A DNA stretch of 64,000 nucleotides from Streptacidiphilus jeojiense (GTDB lineage: Bacteria; Actinomycetota; Actinomycetes; Streptomycetales; Streptomycetaceae). This document shows, piece by piece, positions 32,255 to 41,041 of this stretch (its first letter is position 1; every line of letters starts with the position of its first letter). The notes under the pieces were generated by a model, which was given only the letters and a program-made list of their open reading frames with translations, was not told the DNA's origin and made no database searches. The stretch spans positions 106,332-170,331 of the forward strand of contig NZ_JOEH01000017.1 of the NCBI RefSeq assembly GCF_000719095.1. Direction: 5' to 3'. Made by a program: the position numbers and the translations under genes.

Positions 32255-32922
32255 ACCTGTTCCACTACGCCAATGTCTTCTTCAGTGACAACGCCAACTG
32301 GAGCGGGGCGGACGGCATACCGACCCGGCTGTGGGAGCACGTCCAGTACACGCTGATGGCGCTCGGCATCGCCGGGGTGATCGGCCTGCCGCTCGGGCTG
32401 GTCACCGGTCACACCGGGCGCGGCGGCAATGCGCTGGCGCTGGTCGCCACCGCGGCCCGGGCGCTGCCCAGCTTCGGTCTGCTGGTGCTGCTCACGGTGC
32501 TGATGGGGCTGGGCCTGACCCCGGTGATGGTCCCGCTGGTGGCCCTGGCGGTGCCGCCGATGCTGGTCACCACGTACGAGGCGATCCGCTCGGTGGACCG
32601 CTCGCTGGTGGACGCGGCCCGGGGCATGGGGATGGGGCCGCTGCGGGTGATGTTCCAGGTGGAGCTGCCGGTGGCGCTGCCGCTGATCCTGAGCGGGATC
32701 CGCTCTTCCGCTGTGCAGATCGTGTCGACGGCGACGATCGCGGCGTACGTGTCCTTCGGCGGGCTGGGGCGGTACATCGTCGACGGGCTCTACCAGGTGG
32801 ACTACAACAAGGTGGTCGGCGGGGCTGTGCTGGTCGCTGCGCTGGCGGTAGTGACGCTGGGGGTGTTCTGGGTGGCCGGGCGGGTGCTCGTGTCTCCTGG
32901 GGTGCGCAGGCAGCAGCGGTAA
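32251..32922 (+). CDS. Osmoprotectant ABC transporter permease, second subunit
   Basis: 223 residues, about six helices, with the same loop signature (RSLVDAARGMGMGPLRVMFQVELP, in part) and ...SFGGLGRYIVDGLYQVDYNK near the end. GTG start overlapping the previous stop (GTGA). The transporter operon normally continues with the binding protein; here an intergenic repeat and an inverted conservon follow, and the binding lipoprotein lies at 37795. Confidence 0.93.
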   Translation: MNLFHYANVFFSDNANWSGADGIPTRLWEHVQYTLMALGIAGVIGLPLGLVTGHTGRGGNALALVATAARALPSFGLLVLLTVLMGLGLTPVMVPLVALAVPPMLVTTYEAIRSVDRSLVDAARGMGMGPLRVMFQVELPVALPLILSGIRSSAVQIVSTATIAAYVSFGGLGRYIVDGLYQVDYNKVVGGAVLVAALAVVTLGVFWVAGRVLVSPGVRRQQR

Positions 32923-32949
32923 GCTTTTCGGCTGACTGCGGACCGTAGC

Positions 32950-33049
32950 TGGCTGGTCGCGCAGTTCCCCGCGCCCCTAGGGGGCTGCAACATGCCCGCC
33001 GTGGTTCAGTTGCACTATCCAGGGGCGCGGGGAACTGCGCGACCAGCCA
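32950..33049. repeat. Dispersed palindromic repeat, copy 1
   Basis: A perfect 29-bp inverted repeat (32950-32978 with 33021-33049), built on CTGGTCGCGCAGTTCCCCGC, with a smaller TGCAAC/GTTGCA stem (32986-32991, 33009-33014) in the loop. The left flank GCGGACCGTAGCTGG is shared with copy 2 at 50443-50520. This repeat family is common between convergent Streptomyces genes and probably acts as a two-way terminator. It lies between the permease and cvnD, which converge here. Confidence 0.92.
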
Positions 33050-33060
33050 CCCCCACAGCG

Positions 33061-33663
33061 TTAGCGTTCCGCGCGGGCCAGGGCCAGCTCCAGGACGACG
33101 AGAAGAGCGTCGCGGACGGACCCGCGCTCGCGGGCGTCGAAGAGGACCAGCGGGACGCTCTCGCCGATGTCCAGGGCCCAGCGCACCTCGTCCAGGTCGT
33201 GGCCCAGGCTGCCGTCGAAGACGTTGACGCCCACGGCGAACGGCAGGCCCTTGTTCTCGAAGTAGTCGACGGCGGCGAAGCAGTCGTCCAGCCGCCGGGT
33301 GTCCACGATCACCAGACCGCCCAGCGCGCCCTCCACCAGGTCGTCCCACATGAAGCCGAAGCGGTCCTGTCCGGGCGTGCCGAAGAGGTAGAGCTTCAGG
33401 GTGGGGTCCAGGGTGATGCAGCCGAAGTCCATGGCGACCGTGGTCGTGGTCTTGTGCGGGGTGTGCGTCAGGTCGTCGACCCCGGCCGCGACCTCGGTGA
33501 TGCTGGCCTCGGTGGTCAGCGGCTCGATCTCGGATATCGCGGCGACGGTGGTGGTCTTGCCCACGCCGAACCCACCCGCGATGACCATCTTGACGGGGAG
33601 CGGGGGGCGGTTGGAGACGGCGGTGCCGAGGTGGTCTGACTCAGGCAGGGCGGTCGCTGTCAC
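33061..33663 (-). CDS. cvnD: Conservon GTP-binding protein CvnD
   Basis: 200 residues of a small Ras-like NTPase: P-loop AGGFGVGKTTT, a switch region with TTTVAMDFG, GTPGQDRF, and a VNVFDG element where canonical GTPases have NKxD. Last gene of a cvnA-B-C-D set. GTG at 33663 is preferred because GAGGAC lies 6 bases upstream and the overlap with cvnC is then 23 bases; ATG-like starts further up (33702) are possible. In the family model CvnA-D form a membrane-associated, G-protein-like signalling complex. Confidence 0.92.
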   Translation of the reverse strand: MTATALPESDHLGTAVSNRPPLPVKMVIAGGFGVGKTTTVAAISEIEPLTTEASITEVAAGVDDLTHTPHKTTTTVAMDFGCITLDPTLKLYLFGTPGQDRFGFMWDDLVEGALGGLVIVDTRRLDDCFAAVDYFENKGLPFAVGVNVFDGSLGHDLDEVRWALDIGESVPLVLFDARERGSVRDALLVVLELALARAER

Positions 33664-34183
33664 GTGGAAGTCCTCGGGAGTCGGGGACGGCGCGGAGACC
33701 ATCGATAACCCTTCGCAGTACGGAAACGTCTTGGGCGGTGCTGGCCTGGGGTACGTAGACGGCCAGGTGCCGGGCGGTGCGCAGGTCGCCGGCGATCACC
33801 CGGACGACGTTGAGGTGGAGCCGTAGCCGGGCGGCGAGCTCGGCGAGGGACAGCGGGACCCGGCAGGCCGCGACGATCGCGTGCTGCTCGAAGGTGAGGC
33901 CCGGAAGCGCGGCCAGCCCGTCCGACGTGGCCACGACCTGGGTCTCCAGGGGCAGTTCGGCGGCCCCGGCGACACGACCCGTGGTGAGCAGGAATGGGCG
34001 GACGGCGAGGCTGCTGCGGGTGCTCTCGGGCGCGGTGACCGGAGCGGGCTCCGGCTCCGGCTCGGGAGCCGGAGCGGCGGGCAGGGGCGGGGGAGGCGGG
34101 TCGTCCGCCATCACGTACGGGCGCAGTGGGCGTACCTGCGGGGAGCCGTACGGGCCCTCGGTGGTTGCCGCGCTGCCCACCAT
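33641..34183 (-). CDS. cvnC: Conservon DUF742 protein CvnC
   Basis: 180 residues. A Pro/Glu/Ala-rich linker (PAPEPEPEPAP) precedes the winged-helix-like DUF742 domain (VRPFLLTTGR, then LTFEQHAIVAACR, LAARLRLHLNVVRVIAGDL). The start at 34183 is chosen because GAGAGG lies 6 bases upstream; an in-frame GTG at 34231 extends the N-terminus by 16 residues. Third gene of the conservon, overlapping cvnD. Confidence 0.9.
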   Translation of the reverse strand: MVGSAATTEGPYGSPQVRPLRPYVMADDPPPPPLPAAPAPEPEPEPAPVTAPESTRSSLAVRPFLLTTGRVAGAAELPLETQVVATSDGLAALPGLTFEQHAIVAACRVPLSLAELAARLRLHLNVVRVIAGDLRTARHLAVYVPQASTAQDVSVLRRVIDGLRAVPDSRGLPRDSDRPA

Positions 34184-34281
34184 GCTGGTCCTCTCTCGCT
34201 CGTCCCGGCGTCTTGATGCTTCGTCAGTCACAGTAAGCAGTAAGTATATTGGTTAGGTTGTTCGAGCACAGTCAAAGTCGA

Positions 34282-34737
34282 TCAACTGGCCGAGGAGGCA
34301 CCCACGCCGTTCTTCAGCTCGATGATCAGCTGCGGGCTCAGCGCGGCGCCGGCCCGGTTGGCGAACAGCGTCATCTCGTAGGCGATGTTGCCGAGCTTGG
34401 CCTCCTTGGAGGCCACCACGCCCAGCACCGAACCGTTGCCTATGGAGGAGACCAGCAGGTGGCCGCCCTCCAGGTCGATGATCACCTTGTTGAGGGCGCC
34501 CAGACCGTAGTTGCCCGAGGCGCCCGCGGCGAGGCTGGTGATGCCCGACACGATGGCGGCGAGCCGTTCCGAGTCGGCCGGGTCCCTGAGTCTGGACACG
34601 GCGATCAGCAGTCCGTCCGAGGACACGGCGATGGCGTCAACCACGCCTGCGGTCTCCGTGGCGAAACGGTTCAGCAGCCAGGTGAAGTCGGCGGCGGCGG
34701 AAGCCAGGGCGGCGGGGTCGTCTGTGGGCGTGGTCAC
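34282..34737 (-). CDS. cvnB: Conservon roadblock/LC7 protein CvnB
   Basis: 151 residues, a single roadblock/LC7 domain (FTWLLNRFATETAGVVDAIAVSSDGLLIA, in part; VIIDLEGGHLLVSSIGNGS). It should bind the CvnD NTPase and regulate its nucleotide state by analogy with MglB. GTG at 34737 overlaps the cvnA stop (GTGA). About 100 bases separate its stop from the cvnC start, unlike the tight joins elsewhere in the set. Confidence 0.93.
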   Translation of the reverse strand: MTTPTDDPAALASAAADFTWLLNRFATETAGVVDAIAVSSDGLLIAVSRLRDPADSERLAAIVSGITSLAAGASGNYGLGALNKVIIDLEGGHLLVSSIGNGSVLGVVASKEAKLGNIAYEMTLFANRAGAALSPQLIIELKNGVGASSAS

Positions 34738-37409
34738 GGTCCCACTCCTTCCGGAAGTTCCTGCGGTGCGGCGACGTTTGGCGCAGCGTTCTGTTGTAGC
34801 AAGTCCGTTGGTGCGGCGTCCGGTTGGGTACTGCCTTGTTGGGTGTCGCCGACGCGCAGTCCGGTCAGCGTGGCGTCGCGCTCGGCGCGGTCGACCGCTG
34901 CCTCGAACTCCTCCAGCGAGTCGCGCACGGCCTCGGCGTCCAGCTGCGGCGGGGCGAAGGCGGCTGCGGCGGGCGGCTGGGCCGGTCGGGCCTGGTTCAG
35001 GGTGGCGCCGCGGACCCGGCGGCGCAGCGTGCCGCCCTCGGGCCCGGGCCGGGCCGCCTCGCCTGCCTGCGGCTCGACGGCGCCGGCCTGCGCGTGGACC
35101 GGCTCGTCCGGGGCGCGGCGCGGCGTCCGGCGGGGTAGCCCGCCGTCCGGTGCGGCCGTGGCGGCCGGGACCGCTGCGGGTCCGCCCGCGGGCCACCCCG
35201 AGGGGGCGGCCGGGACCGGAGCCGGGGCGGCCGGAGCCACCGGCGGGGCCGGCGGCAGCGCGGCGGGCGCCGGGGCCGGGGCCGCCGGGGCGGTCAGCGC
35301 GGCCGGTACGGCGGGTGCGGGCGCGGCCGGCGCCGCCGGGGTCGCCCTGAGCAGCGCGGCCGGCACCAGGACCAGGCTGCTGACACCGCCGCCGGGGGTC
35401 CGCGACAGGGTGACCGTGATCCCCCAGCGCCGGGCCAGGTTGCCGACCACGAAGAGGCCGAGCACCCGGGTCGGCACCAGGTCCAGGCGCTCGCGCCGGA
35501 CCAGCCGGGCGTTCTCCTCGGCCAGCCGCTCCGAGCCCATGCCCAGACCGTGGTCGACGATCTCGATCGCGGCGTGCCCGCCGGGGGTCCGCACGGTCAC
35601 CTCGACGCTGCTGTGCGCGGGCGAGAACGACACCGCGTTCTCCAGCAGTTCGGCGAGCATCAGCACCAGGTCGCCGACGATGTCCGGGGCGACCGTCGGG
35701 TCCGACTCGGCGCGCAGCACCACCCGCTGGTAGCCCTCGATCTGGCCCAGCGAGGCGCGGATGACATGGCTGACCGGTGCCGGCCGGCCGTCCAGTTCGG
35801 ACTCGCGGATGCCGGCCAGCAGCATCAGGCTGTCGGCGTTGCGCTGCATGCGGACTGCGATGTGGTCGATCCGGTACAGCTGCTCCAGCAGCTCCGGGTC
35901 GGTCTCGCCGCGCTCCACCGCGTCGATCAGCGCGAGTTGACGGTTGGTCAGGTTGCTGACCCGGCGGCCGATGTTGCCGAACATCTCGGCGATGTTGCGG
36001 CGGCTGGTGACCTGGCGCTCCAGCAGTCCGGCGGCGGTGACCTGGACCTGGTTGAACGCCTCGGCCAGGGCCCCGAGTTCGTCCTGGGCCAGCACCGGGA
36101 CGGCCTCCAGCCGGGCCGGGCTCTCGTCCGCGGCGTCGTCGTCGGCGACCCGGGCGAGCTCCTTCTCCGAGATCGCGGCGACCTTGCGGGCGGCGTTGGT
36201 GAGGCGCTGGACCGGCCGCACCACCGAGTGCCGGATCAGCACGGACAGGGTGAGCCAGGTGACGAAGATCAGCAGCGCCAGCGCCAGCAGCAGGATCGCC
36301 CTCAGCCAGGCGGAGCTGGAGGCGCTGTCGGCGCCGGCCGCGATCTCCTGGGTGAGCTTCTGGGTGATGGCCAGCCGGATCTGCGACTCGCCGACGATCT
36401 TCGGCAGGGTCTCGTCCACCTGCGCCGCGGCGGCCTGCATCGACGCCTTGTCGGAGACCGAGGACAGGTCGCCGGGGGAGACCTCGAGCAGCGACAGCTG
36501 CGTCTTGATGTAGGCCTGGTTGGTGTTGTAGTCCATCCCGCCGAGTTCGGTGACCTGGGCCGGCGTGGCCAACTGCCCGAACCGGGTGACCTGGTAGGTG
36601 TACTGCTCCTGGGCGCCGACCGCGGCGAGGAACTCGACCAGGGCGTTGGAGTCGCCGGTCTGGGTGGACAGCACGCTGGTCTCGTAGACGGCGTGGGCGG
36701 TGTCGGCCCGCAGCAGCGCGTCCAGGCTCTGGGTGGTCCGGACGTTGCCGCCGTGGTCGGTGGTGAGGCCGAGGCCGTCGATCAGGTCGTCGGCGGTGGG
36801 GCTGTAGGCCTGGTCGATGTTGGGGGCGGCCAGGGTGCCGACCGCGATCTGGTCCCGGGGCAGGCCGTTGAGCTCCGCCAGCGCGATGCTCTCGGCGGCC
36901 GGCATGGAGGAGCCGAAGGCCTGGCGGACCATCGCGGCCTGGGCGGTGGTGGCCGCCTGGGCGGCGCGGAAGGCGGCGTTGGAGGGCGCCTTGTCCTTGG
37001 CGTCCTGCCGGTCGTAGTGCGCCCAGAGCAGCAGCGCCTGCTGCTGCTCGGTCTGCACGTCGTCCACCAGCAGCGCGACCTGGTAGCTGTTACGGACCAG
37101 GTCGGCCTGGCTGGCGGTGGCCTGGGCGGTGCTGATCTCGCTGTTCACGACCACGGCGAACAGGATCGAGATCACCACGACCGGCACGGTGACCAGCACG
37201 TTGAGCTTGTGACGGAAGGGGATCCGGTCGAGTTGGCGGCCCAGTCGGGCGCGCAGGCCGGTCTCCAGCGGTTCCGGGGTGCCGGTCGTCTCCCCGGGCG
37301 TCTCCGGGGAGCCTGCGTCTTCCGGGGTGCCAGGTATGACCGGTTCGCCCGGGGCGAGCGGTTCGTCCGGGGCGGCCGGTGGGGCCGGGTGCGCGTCCTG
37401 GAGGGACAA
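34734..37409 (-). CDS. cvnA: Conservon sensor histidine-kinase-like protein CvnA
   Basis: 891 residues. A Pro-rich cytoplasmic start, helix about 70-92, a large extracytoplasmic nitrate/nitrite-sensing-type helical domain (about 95-370), a second helix (AILLLALALLIFVTWLTLSVLI, in part), HAMP, a dimerisation region (IAEMFGNIGRRVSNLTNRQL), and an ATPase domain (ELLENAVSFSP, then DHGLGMG). The usual phospho-accepting His context is replaced by the NRQL region typical of conservons. A long Pro/Ala tail follows. The start is TTG with GGAG 6 bases upstream. It senses an unknown outside signal and passes it to CvnB-D. Confidence 0.92.
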   Translation of the reverse strand: MSLQDAHPAPPAAPDEPLAPGEPVIPGTPEDAGSPETPGETTGTPEPLETGLRARLGRQLDRIPFRHKLNVLVTVPVVVISILFAVVVNSEISTAQATASQADLVRNSYQVALLVDDVQTEQQQALLLWAHYDRQDAKDKAPSNAAFRAAQAATTAQAAMVRQAFGSSMPAAESIALAELNGLPRDQIAVGTLAAPNIDQAYSPTADDLIDGLGLTTDHGGNVRTTQSLDALLRADTAHAVYETSVLSTQTGDSNALVEFLAAVGAQEQYTYQVTRFGQLATPAQVTELGGMDYNTNQAYIKTQLSLLEVSPGDLSSVSDKASMQAAAAQVDETLPKIVGESQIRLAITQKLTQEIAAGADSASSSAWLRAILLLALALLIFVTWLTLSVLIRHSVVRPVQRLTNAARKVAAISEKELARVADDDAADESPARLEAVPVLAQDELGALAEAFNQVQVTAAGLLERQVTSRRNIAEMFGNIGRRVSNLTNRQLALIDAVERGETDPELLEQLYRIDHIAVRMQRNADSLMLLAGIRESELDGRPAPVSHVIRASLGQIEGYQRVVLRAESDPTVAPDIVGDLVLMLAELLENAVSFSPAHSSVEVTVRTPGGHAAIEIVDHGLGMGSERLAEENARLVRRERLDLVPTRVLGLFVVGNLARRWGITVTLSRTPGGGVSSLVLVPAALLRATPAAPAAPAPAVPAALTAPAAPAPAPAALPPAPPVAPAAPAPVPAAPSGWPAGGPAAVPAATAAPDGGLPRRTPRRAPDEPVHAQAGAVEPQAGEAARPGPEGGTLRRRVRGATLNQARPAQPPAAAAFAPPQLDAEAVRDSLEEFEAAVDRAERDATLTGLRVGDTQQGSTQPDAAPTDLLQQNAAPNVAAPQELPEGVGP

Positions 37410-37794
37410 CCGAATCTCCTCGATCGGCTCCGGTGCCTGGCAGTTGGCACGCCCCTGCCCTGACGGGTGGTCGGCGGGAACCGGAACGCTCTCGTCGAAT
37501 AAGTGACCGTGCGGAGACTACCGGTTGCGGGGATCCCCGTGACAGGGGAGTTGTGAACATTGCGCTACGAAGTGATCAAAAACCTTCCGCAACTGCAGCT
37601 CTGCGTTCCAGTATCGTCCGGTCGCACCTGCCTCACCTGCACCACCTGTGTGCGACCGGGTAGCGGGGCCCCAACCGCAGGACGGACTTCGGTTGACTAC
37701 CGCTCATACAAGCAGATTTGATCGTCCGTGAGCTATACCTTCTGCCCCGCACGTCCCCTGCGCCTCAAGCCTCCCCCACCATTGGAATGGACCA
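37410..37794. other. Divergent region between cvnA and the binding-protein gene
   Basis: No gene is seen. It should hold the conservon promoter (leftward) and the promoter of the substrate-binding lipoprotein (rightward). No operator-like palindrome stood out. Confidence 0.45.
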
Positions 37795-38763
37795 GTGACT
37801 ACTTCCACAACCCGCGGCCGCACCCGTATAGCCGCCGTCCTCGTCGCCTCTGCTGCCGCTGTGTCCCTCGCGGCCTGCGGGTCGTCCTCCTCCGGCTCGT
37901 CGAACCCGCTGGCGCCGACCCAGGCCGCCGCCACCGGCTCCGGCGCCGCGAGCGGGCCGATCATCGTGGGCTCCAACAACTTCGCCGAGAGCACCATCCT
38001 GGCCGACATCTACGGCGAGGCGCTCAAGGCCAAGGGCCTGACCGTCACCTACAAGCCCAACATCGGTAGCCGCGAGGTCAGTTACGGCCTGCTGAAGAAC
38101 AACACGGTCACCCTGATGCCGGAGTACAACGGCTCGCTGCTGGCCTACCTGGACCCGAAGGCGGTCCCGACCAGCGCGGAGGACACCGACACCCAGCTGA
38201 CCGCCAAGATCGCCTCCAACCTGCAGATCCTCACCCCGGCCGCGGCCGAGGACAAGGACTCGCTCACGGTCAACGCGGCGACCGCGGCCAAGTACAACCT
38301 GACCGCCTCCTCCACCATCTCGGACCTGAAGAGCATCGCGGGCCAGCTGGTGGCCGGTGCCGCCCCTGAGTTCCAGACCCGGCAGCAGGGCCTGGTCGGT
38401 CTGAAGTCGGTCTACGGCATCACCTTCAAGAGCTTCAAGGCGCTGGACGCCGGCGGCACGCTCACCGAGGCGGCGCTGAAGAAGAACGACATCCAGGTCG
38501 GCGACATCTTCACCACCGACAGCACCATCGCCACCGAGAAGTGGATCACCCTCAAGGACGACAAGAGCCTCTTCGGCTTCCAGAACGTCATCCCGGTGGC
38601 TCAGAAGACCCTGCCGCAGACCGCGGTGGACGCGCTCAACGCGGTGTCGGCGAAGCTGGACACGGCGACGCTGATGGACCTGGACTCCAAGGTCGGCGCC
38701 AAGGGCGCGGACCCGCTGGCGGTGGCCGACGCCTGGCTGAAGTCGGTCGGCCTCAGCTCCTGA
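37795..38763 (+). CDS. Osmoprotectant-binding lipoprotein (OpuCC/ProX type)
   Basis: 322 residues. Lipobox SLAAC (Cys 28), a Ser/Ala/Gly linker, then an OpuAC-type solute-binding domain (IIVGSNNFAESTILADIYGEAL, in part; PNIGSREVSYGLL; MPEYNGSLLAYL; VGDIFTTDSTI). This is the expected binding partner of the ATPase and permeases at 30468-32922, but lies 4.9 kb away beyond the conservon and must have its own promoter. GTG start with a weak upstream purine tract. Confidence 0.92.
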   Translation: MTTSTTRGRTRIAAVLVASAAAVSLAACGSSSSGSSNPLAPTQAAATGSGAASGPIIVGSNNFAESTILADIYGEALKAKGLTVTYKPNIGSREVSYGLLKNNTVTLMPEYNGSLLAYLDPKAVPTSAEDTDTQLTAKIASNLQILTPAAAEDKDSLTVNAATAAKYNLTASSTISDLKSIAGQLVAGAAPEFQTRQQGLVGLKSVYGITFKSFKALDAGGTLTEAALKKNDIQVGDIFTTDSTIATEKWITLKDDKSLFGFQNVIPVAQKTLPQTAVDALNAVSAKLDTATLMDLDSKVGAKGADPLAVADAWLKSVGLSS

Positions 38764-38803
38764 GCTGCCGCTGCCGAGCTGTCACTGCTGAGCCGGCGCT
38801 CTC

Positions 38804-38852
38804 CGCGCCGAGGGCCGTCCACCGTGGATCACGGTGGGCGGCCCTCGGCGCG
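38804..38852. terminator. Bidirectional terminator
   Basis: A 22-bp stem (38804-38825 with 38831-38852, one T-G pair) between the convergent binding-protein gene and the MarR gene; its right end abuts the MarR stop codon. Confidence 0.88.
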
Positions 38853-39422
38853 TCAGTCGTCCAGGTCGTCGCAGCGGCCCAGCGCGTCCGGCTGGTGCTC
38901 CTCGACCCGGCGCAGCATCCGGCCCAGCTGTCCGGAGAGCACCGCGCGCTCCTCGGGGGAGGCGTCCTGCAGCAGCTCCTCCTCGAACACCGCCGCCATC
39001 CGCATCGACTCCAGCCACTTCTCCCGGCCGGTCCGGGTCAGTTCGATGATCACCCGGACCCGGTTGCTCTCGTCGCGGGTGCGGGTGACCAGCTCGGCGG
39101 CGGCCATCCGGTCGATCCGGTGGGTCATCGCCGCCGGGGTGAGACCGAGCCGTTTGGCCAGCTCGCCGGGCCCCAGCCGGTACGGGCTGCCGGCCACGAT
39201 CAGTGCCTTCAGCACCTCCCAGTCGGCCGAGCTGATGCCCAGCTCGTTGAGCTGCCGCCCGTAGGCGACCGACATCCGCCGGGCCAGCCGGCTCAGCGTC
39301 GAGACGATCGTCTCGACCTGGGGGTCGACCAGCGGGAACTCGCGCTGGTAGGCGGCGACCTGCTCGTCGATCCGCAGCTCGCCGGCCACCTCGTCCTGCG
39401 GTGCCGGGGCGTCGGTTGTCAT
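38853..39422 (-). CDS. MarR-family transcriptional regulator
   Basis: 189 residues. A helical N-terminal extension, then the winged helix (SSADWEVLKALIVAG, LGPGELAKRLGLTPAAMTHRIDRM, ELVTRTRDESNRVRVIIELT in pieces) and a C-terminal dimerisation helix. Divergent from an MFS transporter 119 bases away, the classic layout in which MarR represses the pump until a drug or phenolic ligand binds. Confidence 0.92.
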   Translation of the reverse strand: MTTDAPAPQDEVAGELRIDEQVAAYQREFPLVDPQVETIVSTLSRLARRMSVAYGRQLNELGISSADWEVLKALIVAGSPYRLGPGELAKRLGLTPAAMTHRIDRMAAAELVTRTRDESNRVRVIIELTRTGREKWLESMRMAAVFEEELLQDASPEERAVLSGQLGRMLRRVEEHQPDALGRCDDLDD

Positions 39423-39477
39423 GCCTTCCAGTCTCTCATAACGGGGCTAAAGGGTTCGCTCCTGTAGCATTTCTCAC

Positions 39478-39503
39478 CGAAGACTTTAGTAGTGTACTCT
39501 TCG
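39478..39503. promoter_or_regulatory. Candidate MarR operator
   Basis: The inverted repeat CGAAGA (39478-39483) / TCTTCG (39498-39503) with a 14-base AT-rich centre, midway between the MarR and MFS starts. The AT-rich centre also suits promoter elements. Assignment to MarR is positional. Confidence 0.5.
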
Positions 39504-39540
39504 AGGAGAAACTTGGGACGACCGTGAAGGGTGGTGCAGC

Positions 39541-40884
39541 ATGACGCGCGCAATGCGACAGAAGAACCAGCAGTACGGGACGGCGGGCGGCACGCTGCGC
39601 CGGGTGCAGATCGGCAACGCGCTCAGCGCGTTCGGCAGCGGTTTCACCGTCCCCTACATGTTCGTCTACGTGAGCACGGTCCGCGGGCTCGGCTCGATGA
39701 CCGCATGGCTGGTGTTCACCCTGTTCGCGCTGGCCGCCCTGGTCGCGCTGCCCCTCGCCGGGCGCGGCATCGACCGCTACGGGGCCCGTCCGGTGCTGGT
39801 CGCCGGAGCGGTGACGGCCGCCGCCGGGGCGCTGGCCTTCGGCCACGCCTCGGGCAGCGGGCACATCCTGATGTCCGCGTTCCTCTTCGGTGCCGGGGTA
39901 GCCGCGGTGCAGCCGGCGCTGGCGACGATGATCGTCCGCTGCTCCACCCAGGAGACCAGGGCGCATGCCTTCGCGCTGCAGTTCACCCTGGTCAACCTGG
40001 GGATGGGGATCGGCGCGCTGATCGGCGGCCAGATCGTGGACGTCAGCCGGCCGGCCAGCCTGACCCTGCTGTTCAGCGTCGAGGCGGTCATGTTCCTGGT
40101 GCTCGCCGCGGTCACCGGCACCATCCGGATGCCGGCTGCGGCGCCCGCCGCCGTGCCGGCCGCGGCGCCGACCGCCGGCGGACGGGTCGCGGAGCCGAAG
40201 TCGGATCTGCGGACCCTGCTGGCGGACAAGGCCATGGTGCGGATCTGCCTGCTCGCCGGGCTGATCTTCTTCACCTGCTACGGCCAGTTTGAGTCCGGTG
40301 TGGCCGCGTACGCCACCGACGTCGTCGGCACCTCGCCGTCCGTCCTGGGCCTGGCCCTGGGTGTGAACACCCTGGCCATCGTGGTGCTGCAGATGATCGT
40401 CGTGCGGATCACCGCGCGTCGCCGCCGCAGCACCGCCATCGCGGCCACCGGTGTGGTCTGGCTGGGCGCCTGGGCGGCGGCCGCCGTGGCCGGGCTGGTG
40501 TCCGGGGGCATGGTGGCGACCGCCGCGATGCTCTCCGTCTACATGCTGTTCGGCGTCGGCGAGGCGCTGCTCGCGCCCACCCTCGGGCCGATCATCGCCG
40601 ACCTGGCCCCGGCGCATCTGCTGGGCAGCTACAACGCGGCGTTCGCGCTGGTCAAGCAGGTGGCCATCGCGATGGGCCCGGCGGCCGGGGTGCTGCTGGT
40701 CGGTGCCGGTCTGCCGGCCGCGTACATCGCGGTGATGGCGGGTTCCACGGTGCTGATCGTGGCGCTGGCGCTGCGGCTGCGGACACAGCTGACCGCCGCG
40801 CAGGACAACGCCGTGCGGCGGACCAGGGTGGTCACCACCTCGGTCGAGCCGCGGCTGGCGGGCGAGCTGCGCCCGGCGGCCTGA
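39541..40884 (+). CDS. MFS transporter, drug-efflux type
   Basis: 447 residues, 12 predicted helices. The loop after helix 2 (AGRGIDRYGARPVLVAGA) is the MFS motif A. The split between halves falls in a Pro/Ala-rich loop near residue 200. Paired with the divergent MarR gene, so export of a toxic compound or metabolite is likely. Substrate unknown. Confidence 0.9.
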   Translation: MTRAMRQKNQQYGTAGGTLRRVQIGNALSAFGSGFTVPYMFVYVSTVRGLGSMTAWLVFTLFALAALVALPLAGRGIDRYGARPVLVAGAVTAAAGALAFGHASGSGHILMSAFLFGAGVAAVQPALATMIVRCSTQETRAHAFALQFTLVNLGMGIGALIGGQIVDVSRPASLTLLFSVEAVMFLVLAAVTGTIRMPAAAPAAVPAAAPTAGGRVAEPKSDLRTLLADKAMVRICLLAGLIFFTCYGQFESGVAAYATDVVGTSPSVLGLALGVNTLAIVVLQMIVVRITARRRRSTAIAATGVVWLGAWAAAAVAGLVSGGMVATAAMLSVYMLFGVGEALLAPTLGPIIADLAPAHLLGSYNAAFALVKQVAIAMGPAAGVLLVGAGLPAAYIAVMAGSTVLIVALALRLRTQLTAAQDNAVRRTRVVTTSVEPRLAGELRPAA

Positions 40885-41041
40885 CGGCTAGTCGGCTTCG
40901 GGGCGTGACGGCTTCGGCGGCCTGTCCCGGGTGAACGCTCGGGGGCCGAGCGGTGAACAAGGGGCGTGCGGTGGTGGAGGGTCTACATCGCTGTAGTACT
41001 TTCTGACTGCCACTGTCGATCCCCTGTGCCGAAGGTCGCCG

